From contig NZ_JACSNR010000002.1 in assembly GCF_016901815.1 (NCBI RefSeq), positions 211,607 to 275,606 of the forward strand: a DNA stretch of 64,000 bases, written 5' to 3'. Under the pieces are notes generated by a model. The model was given only the letters and a program-made list of their open reading frames with translations. It did not search any database and had not been told where the DNA came from. Origin of the DNA: Hydrogenoanaerobacterium saccharovorans (GTDB taxonomy: Bacteria; Bacillota; Clostridia; Oscillospirales; Ruminococcaceae). Below are positions 17,747-27,084 of the stretch, in pieces. The translations under genes and the position numbers were made by a program. Position 1 is the stretch's first letter. Each line of letters opens with the position of its first letter.

Positions 17747-18340
17747 CTATACTTCTACCAGATAGCCGGACTGTTCTGCCAGACGCACTGCTTCTGTGAG
17801 ATCAATCCGGGTTTGATGGATGCGTGCGGAGCGCAGGTCCACCCCCCAGAGATCCGCTCCCCGGAGATCGGCACCCCGCAGATCCGCCTCTGCCAGAACC
17901 GCTTCCCGCATGCTGCAGCTGGTAAAATCGCAGTCCTGGAGATCACAGCCGGAGAGATCCGCTCCATCCAGCCGCACGCCCGACAGATCATTATGGCTGA
18001 GATCCATCTGCCGCAGGGCTGTATAAGCCCAGTTGCCGCCGGAAATATGCAGGGCTGTCACGGTACAGTCCCGGAACACACTGCCCAGCATTTTACAGTC
18101 CGCCAGATCACTGGCAAAAAAACGGCAGTGCTCAAAGGTGCAGCTGGTCAGCTCGCACTGGCGCAGCATGGTTCCGGAAAACTCACAGAACCGGAACACA
18201 CACTCGGAAAACCGGCAGTGTTCCAGAAGGGCGTCCTCGAAAATACAGGAAACAAACCGACAGTGTTCTGCCTGGATCTTCAGAAGATCCTCTCCGGAAA
18301 AATCCCGGCTCTGCAGGGTTTCCTGCAGGAGTGGTTCCAT
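17747..18340 (-). CDS. Pentapeptide-repeat protein
   Basis: 197 residues, almost entirely A(D/N)LXX-type five-residue repeats, from CRFVSC near residue 27 to LRSARIHQTRI near 175, with a central break (WAYTALRQMDLSHNDLSG). This predicts a right-handed square beta-helix. Length and Cys/Phe-rich first half resemble Qnr/MfpA-type proteins that mimic DNA and shield gyrase, but the C-terminal dimer helix cannot be judged by eye, so function is open. Weak AGGGGG ribosome site before ATG 18340. Operon with the lipoprotein downstream. Confidence 0.85.
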   Translation of the reverse strand: MEPLLQETLQSRDFSGEDLLKIQAEHCRFVSCIFEDALLEHCRFSECVFRFCEFSGTMLRQCELTSCTFEHCRFFASDLADCKMLGSVFRDCTVTALHISGGNWAYTALRQMDLSHNDLSGVRLDGADLSGCDLQDCDFTSCSMREAVLAEADLRGADLRGADLWGVDLRSARIHQTRIDLTEAVRLAEQSGYLVEV

Positions 18341-18451
18341 ACCCGTGCCCCCTTTTTCAGAAACAGATTCCTGATTTCAGTATATCGGAATGGGCGGGCA
18401 GATACAATACAAATTTTATGAACAGTCCCGGGAAGTACATGCCGATGGGAT

Positions 18452-18492
18452 AAAAAAAGACCCGCCGGGGAAATCCCACAGCGGATCTTTTG
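18452..18492 (-). terminator. Terminator closing the hairpin 3' UTR of the 18626 gene
   Basis: Minus strand AAAGATCCGC ... GCGGGTCTTT followed by TTTTTTTAT. Confidence 0.8.
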
Positions 18493-18496
18493 CATT

Positions 18497-18630
18497 TGTG
18501 TTTCCAGGATGGAAATGCAGCATCAGGCATGATGAAATAGGTTGGAGAGCATCAAGCCTGATCGCTCTCCTGACTGATCAAAGTAAGACACTTGCCAGTC
18601 AGTATATGGATAAATCCGTCAGGATTTATC
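18497..18630 (-). repeat. Array of hairpins in the 3' UTR of the 18626 gene
   Basis: Five inverted repeats in 130 nt: TTTCCA/TGGAAA at 18501-18515, CATCA/TGATG at 18521-18534, GGAGAGC/GCTCTCC at 18544-18570, CTGACTG/CAGTCAG at 18569-18602, and GATAAATCC/GGATTTATC at 18609-18630. The last one holds the stop codon (18626-18628). Only the terminator beyond 18492 has a T-run. Confidence 0.8.
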
Positions 18631-19651
18631 TACCAGTGTCGGGGTTCTTCTTGCCGCCATCGGTGGTGCTGGAAGCATCGTCCTTATCCTCGGTAGCGGT
18701 CTTCTCGGTCAGCTCTACATCAGAGATAGCGTAGCTCTTCAGAGTTCTGGTCTTGAAGGTCCAGGCCTCGTAGTCCTCGTCCCACTTCAGACCCTTGATT
18801 TCCTTAGCGCCATCAGCAGTTACTTCGTAGATATAAGCATCCTCGTCAGCGTAGATGTAAGCAGTACCGTTCTTGTTGAAGGTAGGCTCCTTCTCGAAGG
18901 TGATGAAGTCGATGTTGGCGTAGTCGTACATAGCAGCGAACTCCTTGTTGAAGTCCACATTGTTCTTCAGGTTCAGCTTGCCCTGGCCAGTAACGTCAAC
19001 CTCGAACTCGAAGTCGCCGAAGGTCAGAGTCTCTTCGCCTTCCAGGCCAGTACCGCCAGTCAGAGCAGTCTTGAAGACAACGATCTCAGCATCCTTGAGG
19101 TCACCCCAACCATACAGAGTGTCTTCGGCGTAGCCGTAGTCACCACCGATCTTTACGGTGATGTAATCCTTGTTGGCGTTGGTATCCTTCAGATCAGAGC
19201 TGTTCTTGTAAACGGAGATCTCACCAGCCAGGTCGGTAGCCTTAACATCAGCAGCCTCAGGCAGAGTGAAGGTTACAGCATAGATGTAGTTGTTATCAAT
19301 CTTTACCAGCTCGATAACAGGCTTCTCATCCAGATCGCCAACCTTCCAATCAGCCTTAACCTTGTAGCCCTTAATGGCATCCTTATCGTCGATAGCTGTG
19401 CCATTCTTATCATACAGGGGCAGAGCCACCTTCTTGCCGCCATCGGGCTTGGAGAAGGTTACAGCCTGACCAGCCTGTACTTCATATCTCTCTTCGCCGG
19501 AAGCGAACTTGCCATCATCGTTGTCATCTACGAACATGCTGGTATCTGTGTCCTTAGCCAGGTTAACTTCAGCAGTAGTAGCAGCGAAGGCAACAGTGGT
19601 CATGCCAGCTGTCATCAGAGCAGCCAGAGCAAGAGCAAAAATCTTCTTCAT
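18626..19651 (-). CDS. Secreted protein ending in NPDTGR, behind a poly-G promoter
   Basis: 341 residues. Signal peptide 1-23 (MKKIFALALAALMTAGMTTV, cleavage near AFAAT), an acidic, Lys-rich, beta-rich body, a C-terminal module with YIYADEDAYIYEV and TLKSYAISDVELTEK, a short Ser/Thr linker and the exact end NPDTGR-TAA. No anchor helix follows. The last 100 residues are almost identical to the protein at 59595. ATG 19651 has GGAGG 9 nt upstream. The promoter has G10 between -35 and -10, so expression is probably phase-variable. Confidence 0.87.
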   Translation of the reverse strand: MKKIFALALAALMTAGMTTVAFAATTAEVNLAKDTDTSMFVDDNDDGKFASGEERYEVQAGQAVTFSKPDGGKKVALPLYDKNGTAIDDKDAIKGYKVKADWKVGDLDEKPVIELVKIDNNYIYAVTFTLPEAADVKATDLAGEISVYKNSSDLKDTNANKDYITVKIGGDYGYAEDTLYGWGDLKDAEIVVFKTALTGGTGLEGEETLTFGDFEFEVDVTGQGKLNLKNNVDFNKEFAAMYDYANIDFITFEKEPTFNKNGTAYIYADEDAYIYEVTADGAKEIKGLKWDEDYEAWTFKTRTLKSYAISDVELTEKTATEDKDDASSTTDGGKKNPDTGR

Positions 19652-19724
19652 GTTTCTTTTCCTCCATAAAATTTTTGTTTTCAACTTCGGGCCGCTCTCC
19701 ACACAGCCCTGCCGTTGTGATGTT

Positions 19725-19752
19725 ATTATACCCCCCCCCCGCACTTTGTCAA
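19725..19752 (-). promoter_or_regulatory. Promoter with G10 tract in its spacer
   Basis: Minus strand TTGACA (19752-19747), 16 nt spacer made of AAGTGC plus G10 (19740-19731), TATAAT (19730-19725). Both hexamers are perfect; only the homopolymer sets the spacing. The rest of the 340-nt gap up to 19991 holds the reductase terminator and nothing else I can recognise. Confidence 0.88.
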
Positions 19753-19936
19753 CCGGTTTTTGCAATCTTTTTGTAACCGATTTGTAATTCTATAGATTTA
19801 TGCCAGTTTATTGCGGCGTTTTCGGTGTTTCTTTGGCGTATTTTCACAAAAAATCGTCCGTTTTTGTCTGGTTTCAGCCTTTCCGGACTTTTGCACTCTG
19901 TGGAAAGTTTCCGGTGGAAAACTCTTCTGCGGGCAG

Positions 19937-19970
19937 TAAAAAGAGCCGTCCCGGATGGGACGGCTCTTTC
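19937..19970 (-). terminator. Terminator of the aldo/keto reductase gene
   Basis: AAAGAGCCGTCCC/GGGACGGCTCTTT, 13 bp perfect, T-run on the minus strand. Confidence 0.9.
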
Positions 19971-19991
19971 CAAACTTTGCAGTCTGCTGTC

Positions 19992-21107
19992 TTACTGCTC
20001 AAAAACAGAGGCAACTTCCTTGAGGTAGTCCACGATGGTGAGATGCTGCGGGCAGCTCTTCTCACACTTGCGGCAGGCAATGCACTCCGAAGCCTTGCCA
20101 TGAGTCTTGGCAAGATTCGAATAGTAGAGGGTCTGGATCGCAAAGCCCTTGTTGATGGACTGCTTGATGTTGTTGTACAGAGTGAAGTACTCGGGAATGG
20201 CAATATGCTTGGGACAGCCATCCACACAGTAACGGCAGGCAGTACAGGGAATGGCAATGGATTCATTGATGGCATCCGCAGCCTTGCGTACAATCTCCTG
20301 CTCCTCCTCGGTGAGAGGCTTGAAATCTGCCATATAGGCAGTGTTGTCCAGCAGCTGATCCATATTGGACATACCGCTCAGCACTACCTTGACATTGGGC
20401 AGGCTGGCTGCATACCGGATCGCCCAGCTGGCAACCGACAGCTCCGGCTCATGGTCCTTGAACATCTTCTCAGCCTTTTCGCAGACATTGGCCAGGGTAC
20501 CGCCCTTGATGGGCTCCATAACCATTACCGGAATGCCATGCTTGGTGGCAACTTCATAGCAGCGGCGGGACTGAATGGTGGAATTCTCCCAGTCCAGATA
20601 GTTGATCTGCAGCTGTACAAAGTCCATATCCGGATTCTGGGTGAGGATCTCTTCCAGCAGATCAGCGCTGTCATGGAAGGAGAAGCCCATATTCACAACC
20701 TTGCCGTCAGCCTTCTGCTTGCGCAGCCAGCCAAAGGCATCCAGCTTCTGGACAGTGGGCCAGGTACCGGAATTGATATTGTGCAGCAGGAAGTAATCAA
20801 AGAACTCTACACCGCAGTTTTCCAGCTGTTCGGCAAAGTACTTGTCCATATCCGCAGCTTCCCCCAGCTTAATGAGCGGCAGCTTGGTAGCCAGGGTGAA
20901 GCTGTCCCGGGGGTGACGCTTGACCAGTGCTTCCCGTACAGCCTTTTCACTGGTGACACTGTGGTAAACATAGGCGGTATCAAAGTAGGTGAACCCACGC
21001 TCCAGGAAGGTATCCACCATCTTTTCAAACTGCGGCATATCAATGGTGGTGACATCGCCCGGATCGAGCACCGGCAGCCGCATGCAGCCAAAACCAAGTT
21101 TTTTCAT
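19992..21107 (-). CDS. Aldo/keto reductase with two 4Fe-4S motifs
   Basis: 371 residues. Residues 1-275 are an aldo/keto reductase barrel with FDTAYVYHS (Asp and Tyr), ATKLP (Lys) and DYFLLHN (His) as catalytic tetrad. Residues 285-360 add a ferredoxin-like domain with [12 protein letters not shown] and [12 protein letters not shown], enough for two 4Fe-4S clusters. This architecture is common in anaerobic Clostridia; the substrate is unknown, and electrons may come from ferredoxin rather than only NADPH. AGGAGG ribosome site; own promoter and terminator. Confidence 0.92.
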   Translation of the reverse strand: MKKLGFGCMRLPVLDPGDVTTIDMPQFEKMVDTFLERGFTYFDTAYVYHSVTSEKAVREALVKRHPRDSFTLATKLPLIKLGEAADMDKYFAEQLENCGVEFFDYFLLHNINSGTWPTVQKLDAFGWLRKQKADGKVVNMGFSFHDSADLLEEILTQNPDMDFVQLQINYLDWENSTIQSRRCYEVATKHGIPVMVMEPIKGGTLANVCEKAEKMFKDHEPELSVASWAIRYAASLPNVKVVLSGMSNMDQLLDNTAYMADFKPLTEEEQEIVRKAADAINESIAIPCTACRYCVDGCPKHIAIPEYFTLYNNIKQSINKGFAIQTLYYSNLAKTHGKASECIACRKCEKSCPQHLTIVDYLKEVASVFEQ

Positions 21108-21149
21108 GAGAAAAACCTCCTTCGGATTACCCGTTTTCTGACAGTTTTT

Positions 21150-21178
21150 ATTTTACAATGAAAGCGTAAAAATTGCAA
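21150..21178 (-). promoter_or_regulatory. Promoter of the aldo/keto reductase gene
   Basis: Minus strand TTGCAA (21178-21173), 17 nt, TAAAAT (21155-21150). Confidence 0.65.
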
Positions 21179-21212
21179 ATATCCCGGTGAAATTTTACCC
21201 GGGTATAACAAA

Positions 21213-21245
21213 CCGGGACTGTCCCTTCAGAGGGGACAGTCCCGG
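21213..21245 (-). terminator. Terminator of the DUF1846 gene
   Basis: CCGGGACTGTCCC/GGGACAGTCCCGG, 13 bp perfect hairpin followed on minus by TTTGTTAT. Confidence 0.75.
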
Positions 21246-21254
21246 ATCAGCAGC

Positions 21255-22739
21255 TTACCGCTTGTGGTAGAGTTTCTTGGTCTGATAGCGAGGCTCGCAG
21301 GACATATTCACGCCCAGCTTACGGAACACATCGGTGTCCACCTGGGAGAGGATCACAGTGGAATGTGCATCACAGCCCGAGAGTTCTGCCAGATGTTCCA
21401 TCGCCCGTTCCGCATTGGGATCGGTCACCGCACTGATGGACAGGGCAATGAGGGTCTCATCGGTGTGGAGCCGGGGATTGTGGTTGCCCAGATGCGATAT
21501 CTTGAGGTGCTGGATGGGTTCGATGACCTCCGGCGCAATGAGATGCAGACTGTCGTCCAGGCCAGCCAGTACCTTGAGGGCATTGAGCAGGGCTGCCGAC
21601 GATGCGCCCAGCAGCGATGAGGTCTTGCCGGTGATGACCTGTCCGTCCGGCAGCTCAATGGCAACTGCCGGCATGCCGGTCTCCTCTGCCTTGCGCAGGC
21701 TGGCAGCCACGGTGGGATTGATGTCCACGGTGATCTCCGCCTTGTTCATCAGCAGTTCGATCTTGGCAACGGCGCTCTCTTCGCCCCGACCGGTGCGCAG
21801 GTCACACATGGCCTGATAGTACCGGCGCACGATCTCCCGGCGGGAAGCATCACTCACCGCCTCATCATCAAAGATGCAGTTGCCCGCCATATTGACGCCC
21901 ATGTCGGTGGGGGACTGGTAGGGGCTCTCGCCGAGGATGCGCTCGAACATGGCCCGCAGCACCGGGAATACCTCCACATCACGGTTGTAGTTGACGGTGG
22001 TGACGCCATAGGCCTCCAGATGATAGGGGTCGATCATGTTCACATCCTGCAGATCGGCGGTGGCAGCTTCATAGGCCAGGTTCACCGGATGGTTCAGGGG
22101 CAGGTTCCAGATGGGGAAGGTTTCAAACTTGGCATAACCGGCCTTGATGCCCCGGCGGTGCTCATGGTAGAGCTGGGACAGACAGGTTGCCATCTTGCCG
22201 CTGCCCGGGCCGGGGGCAGTTACAACCACCAGCGGACGGCTGGTGATGATGTAGTCATTGCGTCCATAGCCCTCATCGCTGACGATCAGCGGGATATTGG
22301 CAGGATAGCCTGCGATGGGATAGTGCAGGAACACCGGCACACCCAGGGTTTCCAGACGCTTTTTGAAGGCATCAGCAGCGGCCTGACCCTGATCCTGGGT
22401 GATGACCACACTGCCCACATACAGTCCGATGGACCGGAAGGCATCGATCAGACGCAGCACTTCCAGATCGTAGGTGATGCCCAGGTCCCCCCGGACCTTG
22501 TTCTTTTCCAGGTCACCGGCATTGACGGCGATGACGATCTCTGCCTGATCCCTGAGCTGGAGAAGCATCTTCACCTTGCTGTCGGGGGCAAAACCGGGCA
22601 GTACCCGGGAAGCATGGAAATCGTCAAACAGCTTGCCGCCGAATTCCAGATAGAGCTTGCCGCCGAACTGAGCGATCCGCTCCTTGATGTGTTCCGACTG
22701 CATTTTGAGGTATTTTTCGTTGTCAAATCCGATTTTCAC
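21255..22739 (-). CDS. DUF1846 / UPF0371 protein
   Basis: 494 residues, full length for UPF0371. Family stretches include [38 protein letters not shown] and a phosphate-loop-like [19 protein letters not shown] near residue 174. The family is widespread in Firmicutes; the fold is said to resemble an ATP-dependent enzyme, but the reaction is unknown. The N-terminal ATG at 22739 is followed by no internal alternative. A 170-nt leader with a terminator-like hairpin precedes it. Confidence 0.93.
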   Translation of the reverse strand: MKIGFDNEKYLKMQSEHIKERIAQFGGKLYLEFGGKLFDDFHASRVLPGFAPDSKVKMLLQLRDQAEIVIAVNAGDLEKNKVRGDLGITYDLEVLRLIDAFRSIGLYVGSVVITQDQGQAAADAFKKRLETLGVPVFLHYPIAGYPANIPLIVSDEGYGRNDYIITSRPLVVVTAPGPGSGKMATCLSQLYHEHRRGIKAGYAKFETFPIWNLPLNHPVNLAYEAATADLQDVNMIDPYHLEAYGVTTVNYNRDVEVFPVLRAMFERILGESPYQSPTDMGVNMAGNCIFDDEAVSDASRREIVRRYYQAMCDLRTGRGEESAVAKIELLMNKAEITVDINPTVAASLRKAEETGMPAVAIELPDGQVITGKTSSLLGASSAALLNALKVLAGLDDSLHLIAPEVIEPIQHLKISHLGNHNPRLHTDETLIALSISAVTDPNAERAMEHLAELSGCDAHSTVILSQVDTDVFRKLGVNMSCEPRYQTKKLYHKR

Positions 22740-22795
22740 TGCCGATCTCCGCCTTTCCCTGTGCTGACCTGCCCTGCTGTGCGACTGGTTTCTGC

Positions 22796-22856
22796 AAAAA
22801 GAGATGCCTGTGGGAGGCTATAATCTTTAAGACAGATCCACCCGCCCACAGGCACC
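22796..22856 (-). terminator. Terminator-like hairpin in the leader of the DUF1846 gene
   Basis: Minus strand GGTGCCTGTGGG ... CCCACAGGCATC (11 of 12 pairs) followed by TCTTTTT, 60 nt before the start codon and after a possible extended -10 promoter (TGGTATAAT, -10 at 22921-22916). It is therefore placed as an attenuator. Confidence 0.5.
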
Positions 22857-22992
22857 GTATTTTCTCGTTTCAATCTGTGAATGAACCATCACAGTTTTCA
22901 AAATCACAATTTAAGATTATACCACACCTGCGCCGGGTTTGTATACTCAAAGTTTCCCAATATTTTTACGAAATTTTTGGAGGTGCTGCTGT

Positions 22993-24066
22993 ATGCGTCA
23001 ACGAATCCTGCCGGTTCTTGTCTTTCTGCTGGCGGCTCTGCTGCTGCCGCCTCTGGCTCTGGGGAAATTCCCGGCCCTGTCCCTGCCCTCCTTTGCCCCC
23101 CAGTCCGCCGATGAGGAGGATCTCGGCTGGATCGGGGAATCTGTTCCGTCCTCCCGGGCTTCCCAGGCCGAGGAGGTCATGCTCCCGGCGGACAGCCCTC
23201 TGGACATCACCGAGTTCAAAATCCTCAACTCTGCCACCGGGCAGGTGGAAACAGTCTCGGTGCGGGACTATGTCCGGGGAGCGGTGGCAGCGGAACTGCC
23301 CGCTACCTTCCATGCCGAGGCGATGAAAGCCCAGGCAGTGGCAGCCCATACCTGGGCTCTGCACTGTGCCCTGACCCAGCGGGAGAATCCCGACCCGGCC
23401 CTGAAGGGAGCGGACTTCTCCGCCGACCCCGACCATCTCAAAGGTTATGCCCGGGCTGAGGACATCAAAGCCACCTATGACAATATGGCAGACGAATACT
23501 GGGACAAGATCACCACCGCAGCCGACAGCGTCATGGACTATGTGCTGCTCTATGACGGGGAACCCATCCAGGCGGTCTACCACTCCTGCAGCATCGGGGT
23601 CACCGAGTCAGCGGAGAATGTCTGGCAGGCCTCAGTCCCCTACCTGGTGCCGGTGGAGTCGGAGGGGGACCTGATAGCTCCCGCCGCCGAAGCCGAGGTG
23701 ACCTTTACCTCCGCCGAGATGCGTGCCCTGCTCACCGCCGCCTTTGACGGACTGGTGCTGGGGGACAATCCCGCCCTGTGGCTCTCGCCGGTGAGCTATA
23801 CCGAATCGGGCTACATCATGGACATCAAGGTGGGCAACCTCACTGTCACCGGCAAGGAGGTGCGGGCGGCGCTGGACCTGCGCTCTGCCAGCTTTGCCAT
23901 CAGCTATGACAGCGCCGAGGATCTCTTCACCATCCACACCCAGGGCTATGGGCACGGGGTGGGGCTGAGCCAGTACGGCGCCGACTATATGGCCCGGCAG
24001 GGGGCGGACTTCAAGGAGATCCTCACCCATTACTACACCGGCGTGGAACTGGCTGTCCTGGACTGA
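22993..24066 (+). CDS. spoIID: Stage II sporulation protein D (SpoIID/LytB domain)
   Basis: 357 residues. N-terminal membrane anchor 5-22 (ILPVLVFLLAALLLPPLAL), linker, then the SpoIID domain with SVRDYVRGAVAAELPATFH and AEAMKAQAVAAHTWAL near 90-120, and HGVGLSQYGADYMARQG near the C-terminus. SpoIID is the lytic transglycosylase of the engulfment machine during sporulation. ATG 22993 follows TTGGAGGTG. Its presence implies that the organism, or a recent ancestor, forms endospores; other SpoIID-like proteins act in vegetative cells, so the exact role is inferred. Confidence 0.88.
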   Translation: MRQRILPVLVFLLAALLLPPLALGKFPALSLPSFAPQSADEEDLGWIGESVPSSRASQAEEVMLPADSPLDITEFKILNSATGQVETVSVRDYVRGAVAAELPATFHAEAMKAQAVAAHTWALHCALTQRENPDPALKGADFSADPDHLKGYARAEDIKATYDNMADEYWDKITTAADSVMDYVLLYDGEPIQAVYHSCSIGVTESAENVWQASVPYLVPVESEGDLIAPAAEAEVTFTSAEMRALLTAAFDGLVLGDNPALWLSPVSYTESGYIMDIKVGNLTVTGKEVRAALDLRSASFAISYDSAEDLFTIHTQGYGHGVGLSQYGADYMARQGADFKEILTHYYTGVELAVLD

Positions 24067-24089
24067 CCCGCTCCCCCAAAAATACAGAA

Positions 24090-24150
24090 AAAAGCCGTCG
24101 GACCCGACCGGGAAGCTCTTCCCGTCTGCCGTGTCCGGCGGCTCTTTTTT
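24090..24150 (+). terminator. Terminator after spoIID
   Basis: AAGCCGTCGGAC ... GTCCGGCGGCT stem with an internal GGGAAG/CTTCCC hairpin, then TTTTTT. Confidence 0.75.
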
Positions 24151-24161
24151 ATGCGGCGGGC

Positions 24162-24521
24162 TCAGATGCCCAGAATCCAGAAACACCCGGCCTGGCGGTC
24201 CTCTTCGGTGAGCCAGGCATCGATCTCCCGGAACAGCCGCTCAAAACAGGCGGCGTCCTTGTCCAGTGCCTCCTGCCGGATCTCCGCCCAGTCATAGAGG
24301 GAGATGCAGTTGGGGGCATCCCACCGGAAATCCGGGATCGGCCCCTCATAGAACAGAGGCAGCAGCATGGGAAGGCCATCGTCATCATCGGTGAGATAGA
24401 GGGAATCCTCACTCCAGTAGACCTCCCCGGTCCAGCCGGAATGAGCCAGCTCATAGACATCATGTCCGGCAAGTTCCTCATAGGTGTAGGTGCGCAGTTC
24501 CGCTGCTTTGGTTTCGCTCAT
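24162..24521 (-). CDS. Small acidic protein of unknown function
   Basis: 119 residues, acidic and rich in Trp and Tyr, no signal peptide or membrane segment. No family recognised. Its ATG (24521) overlaps the TGA of the histidine kinase gene as ATGA, so translation is coupled and it is the last gene of the prmA operon. It might act with the two-component system, but nothing in the sequence proves it. Confidence 0.7.
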   Translation of the reverse strand: MSETKAAELRTYTYEELAGHDVYELAHSGWTGEVYWSEDSLYLTDDDDGLPMLLPLFYEGPIPDFRWDAPNCISLYDWAEIRQEALDKDAACFERLFREIDAWLTEEDRQAGCFWILGI

Positions 24522-25822
24522 CTTCGTCCCTCCTCAGTAACCGGCAGTGTCACCCGGATGCTGGTGCCCTCGTCCGGACGGGAAACCAGCGTGATCTGAC
24601 CGGCATATTTGGCTGTGATATGCTTGACAATGGAAAGGCCCAGACCAGTGCCGCCCTCCCGCTTGCTGCGTCCCTTGTCCACCCGGTAGAACCGTTCAAA
24701 CACCCGGGACTGATGCTCCAGCGGGATTCCGATACCGGTATCCACCACCGAGATCACACACTGATAGGCGTCCGGCGAGATCCGCACTGTCACCCGTCCG
24801 TTTTCCCGGTTGTACTTGACGGCGTTTTCCATCAGGTTCTTGAGCAGCTGGCGCATATCATCGGGATAGGCATAGTAATGGGCTGCCCCGAAGATCTCCC
24901 CGGTGATTCCCCGCTTCTTCATGATGGGTTCCAGCGACCGGAAGATGTCCTCACACAGACCCCGGAGATCCACCCGTTCCCAGACCTCCTCGGCCTGTTT
25001 GGATTCCAGGCTGGACAGACGCAGAATATCGTCAATGAGGTTGGACATCCGCCGTCCCTCCTCCCCGATGCGCTCCAGATACTGTGCCTTCTGGATGGGA
25101 TCGGTGACTACGCCGGAGGTCATCAGCTCGGTGAAGCCCAGAATGGAGGTAATGGGGGTTTTCAGCTCGTGGGAGATATTGGCGATGAATTCCCGGCGCT
25201 GTGCCTCCATCTGCCGGGACTGGGTGACATTGGTGAGGACGATCACAGCCGAGATCTGGTTTTCGGCATCGAAAAGCGATCCCACCGCCGGTGTGACCCG
25301 GGCGGATACGATGGTGCCGGTCCGGGCGGTGAGGTCCAGATCCAGCACGGTGGATACCTCATTGGTGATGGCATTGCGCACCGCCTTGCGGAGCCCCTCA
25401 TCGTCACAGGCCTCCGACAGGGGAGCGCCCACCAGTTCCTCACACCCGGTGAGATACTTATAGGCCGAGGCATTGCACTGACGGATCACAAAGCTGCCGT
25501 CCACCAGGAGCAGGCCGCTGTCCATGTTGTCCAGAATATAATATGCCTTGCGGCGCTCCTTCTCCACCCGCTGCCGGGTGGCAGAGAGTTCATCTGCCAG
25601 TTTTTCGATCCCCGCTGCCACCCGGGCTGTATCCCCCTGACAGGGCATGGTCACAAAGGGGTGTTCCCCATCCGCCGGAAGCTGTTCCAGACGCTCCGCC
25701 AGCATTGCCATATCCCGGGCATACTGCTGTTCCCGGGGCGGACGGCGGCGCAGAAACAGCCCCATGCCGCCGGCTCCCAGCAGCATGCCGCCCAGCAGAA
25801 TGATCAGCATATTCCAATCCAT
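24518..25822 (-). CDS. Sensor histidine kinase, PhoR/WalK type
   Basis: 434 residues. One N-terminal membrane segment 5-24, a short HAMP-less linker, a PAS-like domain about 90-200 (ILDNMDSGLLLVDGSFVIRQ), HisKA with NISHELKTP (His218), and HATPase motifs NxxKY, DTGIGIP and GTGLGLS. There is no extracellular domain, so the signal is probably internal or detected in the membrane. It lies 19 nt after the response regulator gene, so they form a pair. The general layout is PhoR-like, but a phosphate role is not shown. Confidence 0.9.
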   Translation of the reverse strand: MDWNMLIILLGGMLLGAGGMGLFLRRRPPREQQYARDMAMLAERLEQLPADGEHPFVTMPCQGDTARVAAGIEKLADELSATRQRVEKERRKAYYILDNMDSGLLLVDGSFVIRQCNASAYKYLTGCEELVGAPLSEACDDEGLRKAVRNAITNEVSTVLDLDLTARTGTIVSARVTPAVGSLFDAENQISAVIVLTNVTQSRQMEAQRREFIANISHELKTPITSILGFTELMTSGVVTDPIQKAQYLERIGEEGRRMSNLIDDILRLSSLESKQAEEVWERVDLRGLCEDIFRSLEPIMKKRGITGEIFGAAHYYAYPDDMRQLLKNLMENAVKYNRENGRVTVRISPDAYQCVISVVDTGIGIPLEHQSRVFERFYRVDKGRSKREGGTGLGLSIVKHITAKYAGQITLVSRPDEGTSIRVTLPVTEEGRR

Positions 25823-25841
25823 ACCATCATCGCCTCATTCA

Positions 25842-26528
25842 TCAGCCGATAAACTTGTACCCCACCGACCGGATGGTCTTGATATACCGGGGATTCTCCA
25901 CATCGTCATGGAGCTTGGCCCGGAGGGTTTTGATATGCATATCCAGGGTGCGGGTCTCGCCCACAAAGTCAAAGCCCCAGATCTCCCCGAGCAGTTCGTC
26001 CCGGGGCACAACCCGGCTGCTGTTGGAGAGCAGGATGCGCAGCAGCTCATATTCCTTGAGGGTGAGATCCAGATGCCGTCCGCTCTGGGTGACCTCATGG
26101 TTATCCAGGTCGATGACCAGATCCCCGCCGGTGAGCCGGTGCTGCCGGTGTTCCGCCGGCTGACGCCGCAGCGCCGCCCGCACCCGGGCCGCCAGTTCCA
26201 GCAGGCCGAAGGGCTTGGTGATATAGTCCTCGGCGCCGAGATCCAGCCCCCGCACCTTATCCACCTCACTGGACTTGGCGGTCAGGAAGATCACCGGTAC
26301 TTCCCGGGTCTGGGCACTCTCCTTCATGCGGCGCAGCGCCTCCATGCCGTCCATCTCCGGCATCATGATGTCCATCAGCACCAGGTCGGGCAGCTGCTGG
26401 CGCATCCGCTCCAGCATGGGCGCCGCCGATTCAAACACCTCTACCTCATAGCCGTAGGATTCCAGCGTACACCGCAGGATCTCCCGGATATTGTCGTCGT
26501 CTTCTGCCGCATAGATCCGACTGCTCAT
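25842..26528 (-). CDS. OmpR/PhoB-family response regulator
   Basis: 228 residues. Receiver domain 1-120 with acidic pocket ED(D) near 9-11, phospho-acceptor Asp53 in LMDIMMPEMDG, T in FLTAKSS and K in ITKPF. Winged-helix DNA-binding domain about 130-226 ending RYIKTIRSVGYKF. It starts 1 nt after the stop of the upstream gene. It presumably regulates genes for its partner kinase; targets unknown. Confidence 0.93.
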   Translation of the reverse strand: MSSRIYAAEDDDNIREILRCTLESYGYEVEVFESAAPMLERMRQQLPDLVLMDIMMPEMDGMEALRRMKESAQTREVPVIFLTAKSSEVDKVRGLDLGAEDYITKPFGLLELAARVRAALRRQPAEHRQHRLTGGDLVIDLDNHEVTQSGRHLDLTLKEYELLRILLSNSSRVVPRDELLGEIWGFDFVGETRTLDMHIKTLRAKLHDDVENPRYIKTIRSVGYKFIG

Positions 26529-26529
26529 G

Positions 26530-27081
26530 TCATTCCTCCTCTTCCGCTCCGGCTGTCAGGCAATAGAGCCGGGTGATACCAGGGTCTTCCGGGTCGGCTT
26601 CCAGCCGCACTTCCCCATAGGCAGCCATCTGCCGGAGCCGTTCGGCTGTCTGCCGGACTGCCTCTTCCCCGCCGCTGATCCAGGCCATGAATCCGCCTTC
26701 CACCAGGGTGACCCCTTCTACACCGACCCCCTCAAAGGCCGCTGCGGTTTCCAGCAGGTCCCGGACCGGCAGGAAAAACAGGCTCTCCCCCACGGCGGCA
26801 GAATCCAGTTCCGCCGCCAGAAGATCCCGGGCAAAATCCGCGCTGCTGCCGTCCTCAAAGAGGCTCAGCGCCACCCGGTATTCCGGCAGGGCTGTGACTG
26901 TCGCCACCGCCCGGTTCCAGGCTGCCGATACCGACCAGGTCCCCGACAGGGCTGCCCCTGCCGCCACGACCCCCGCCAGCAGGCCCAGCGAAGCTGCCGT
27001 GGCTGCCAGCGCCTGGCGCACCGGACGCCGCTGGTCGGTTGTTTTTACCGGCTGGGGACGAAGGCTCTCCTGTACTGCCAT
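26530..27081 (-). CDS. Single-pass membrane protein, unknown
   Basis: 183 residues. Basic N-terminus, one membrane segment about 26-50 (ALAATAASLGLLAGVVAAGA), then an extracytoplasmic domain of about 130 residues, acidic at the C-terminus (GAEEEE). The outer domain has a layout like SPOR or other small alpha/beta domains (beta-alpha-beta around LPEYRVALSLFEDG and GVEGVTLVEGGFMAW), but the match is not firm. Its place between a HAD phosphatase and a two-component pair with gaps of 1-3 nt suggests that it belongs to that operon. Confidence 0.7.
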   Translation of the reverse strand: MAVQESLRPQPVKTTDQRRPVRQALAATAASLGLLAGVVAAGAALSGTWSVSAAWNRAVATVTALPEYRVALSLFEDGSSADFARDLLAAELDSAAVGESLFFLPVRDLLETAAAFEGVGVEGVTLVEGGFMAWISGGEEAVRQTAERLRQMAAYGEVRLEADPEDPGITRLYCLTAGAEEEE

Positions 27082-27084
27082 GGC

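Noticed and set aside
22939..22992. Longer start for spoIID
   Set aside because: The in-frame ATG at 22939 lacks a ribosome site, whereas 22993 has TTGGAGGTG at good distance and gives a proper signal anchor.
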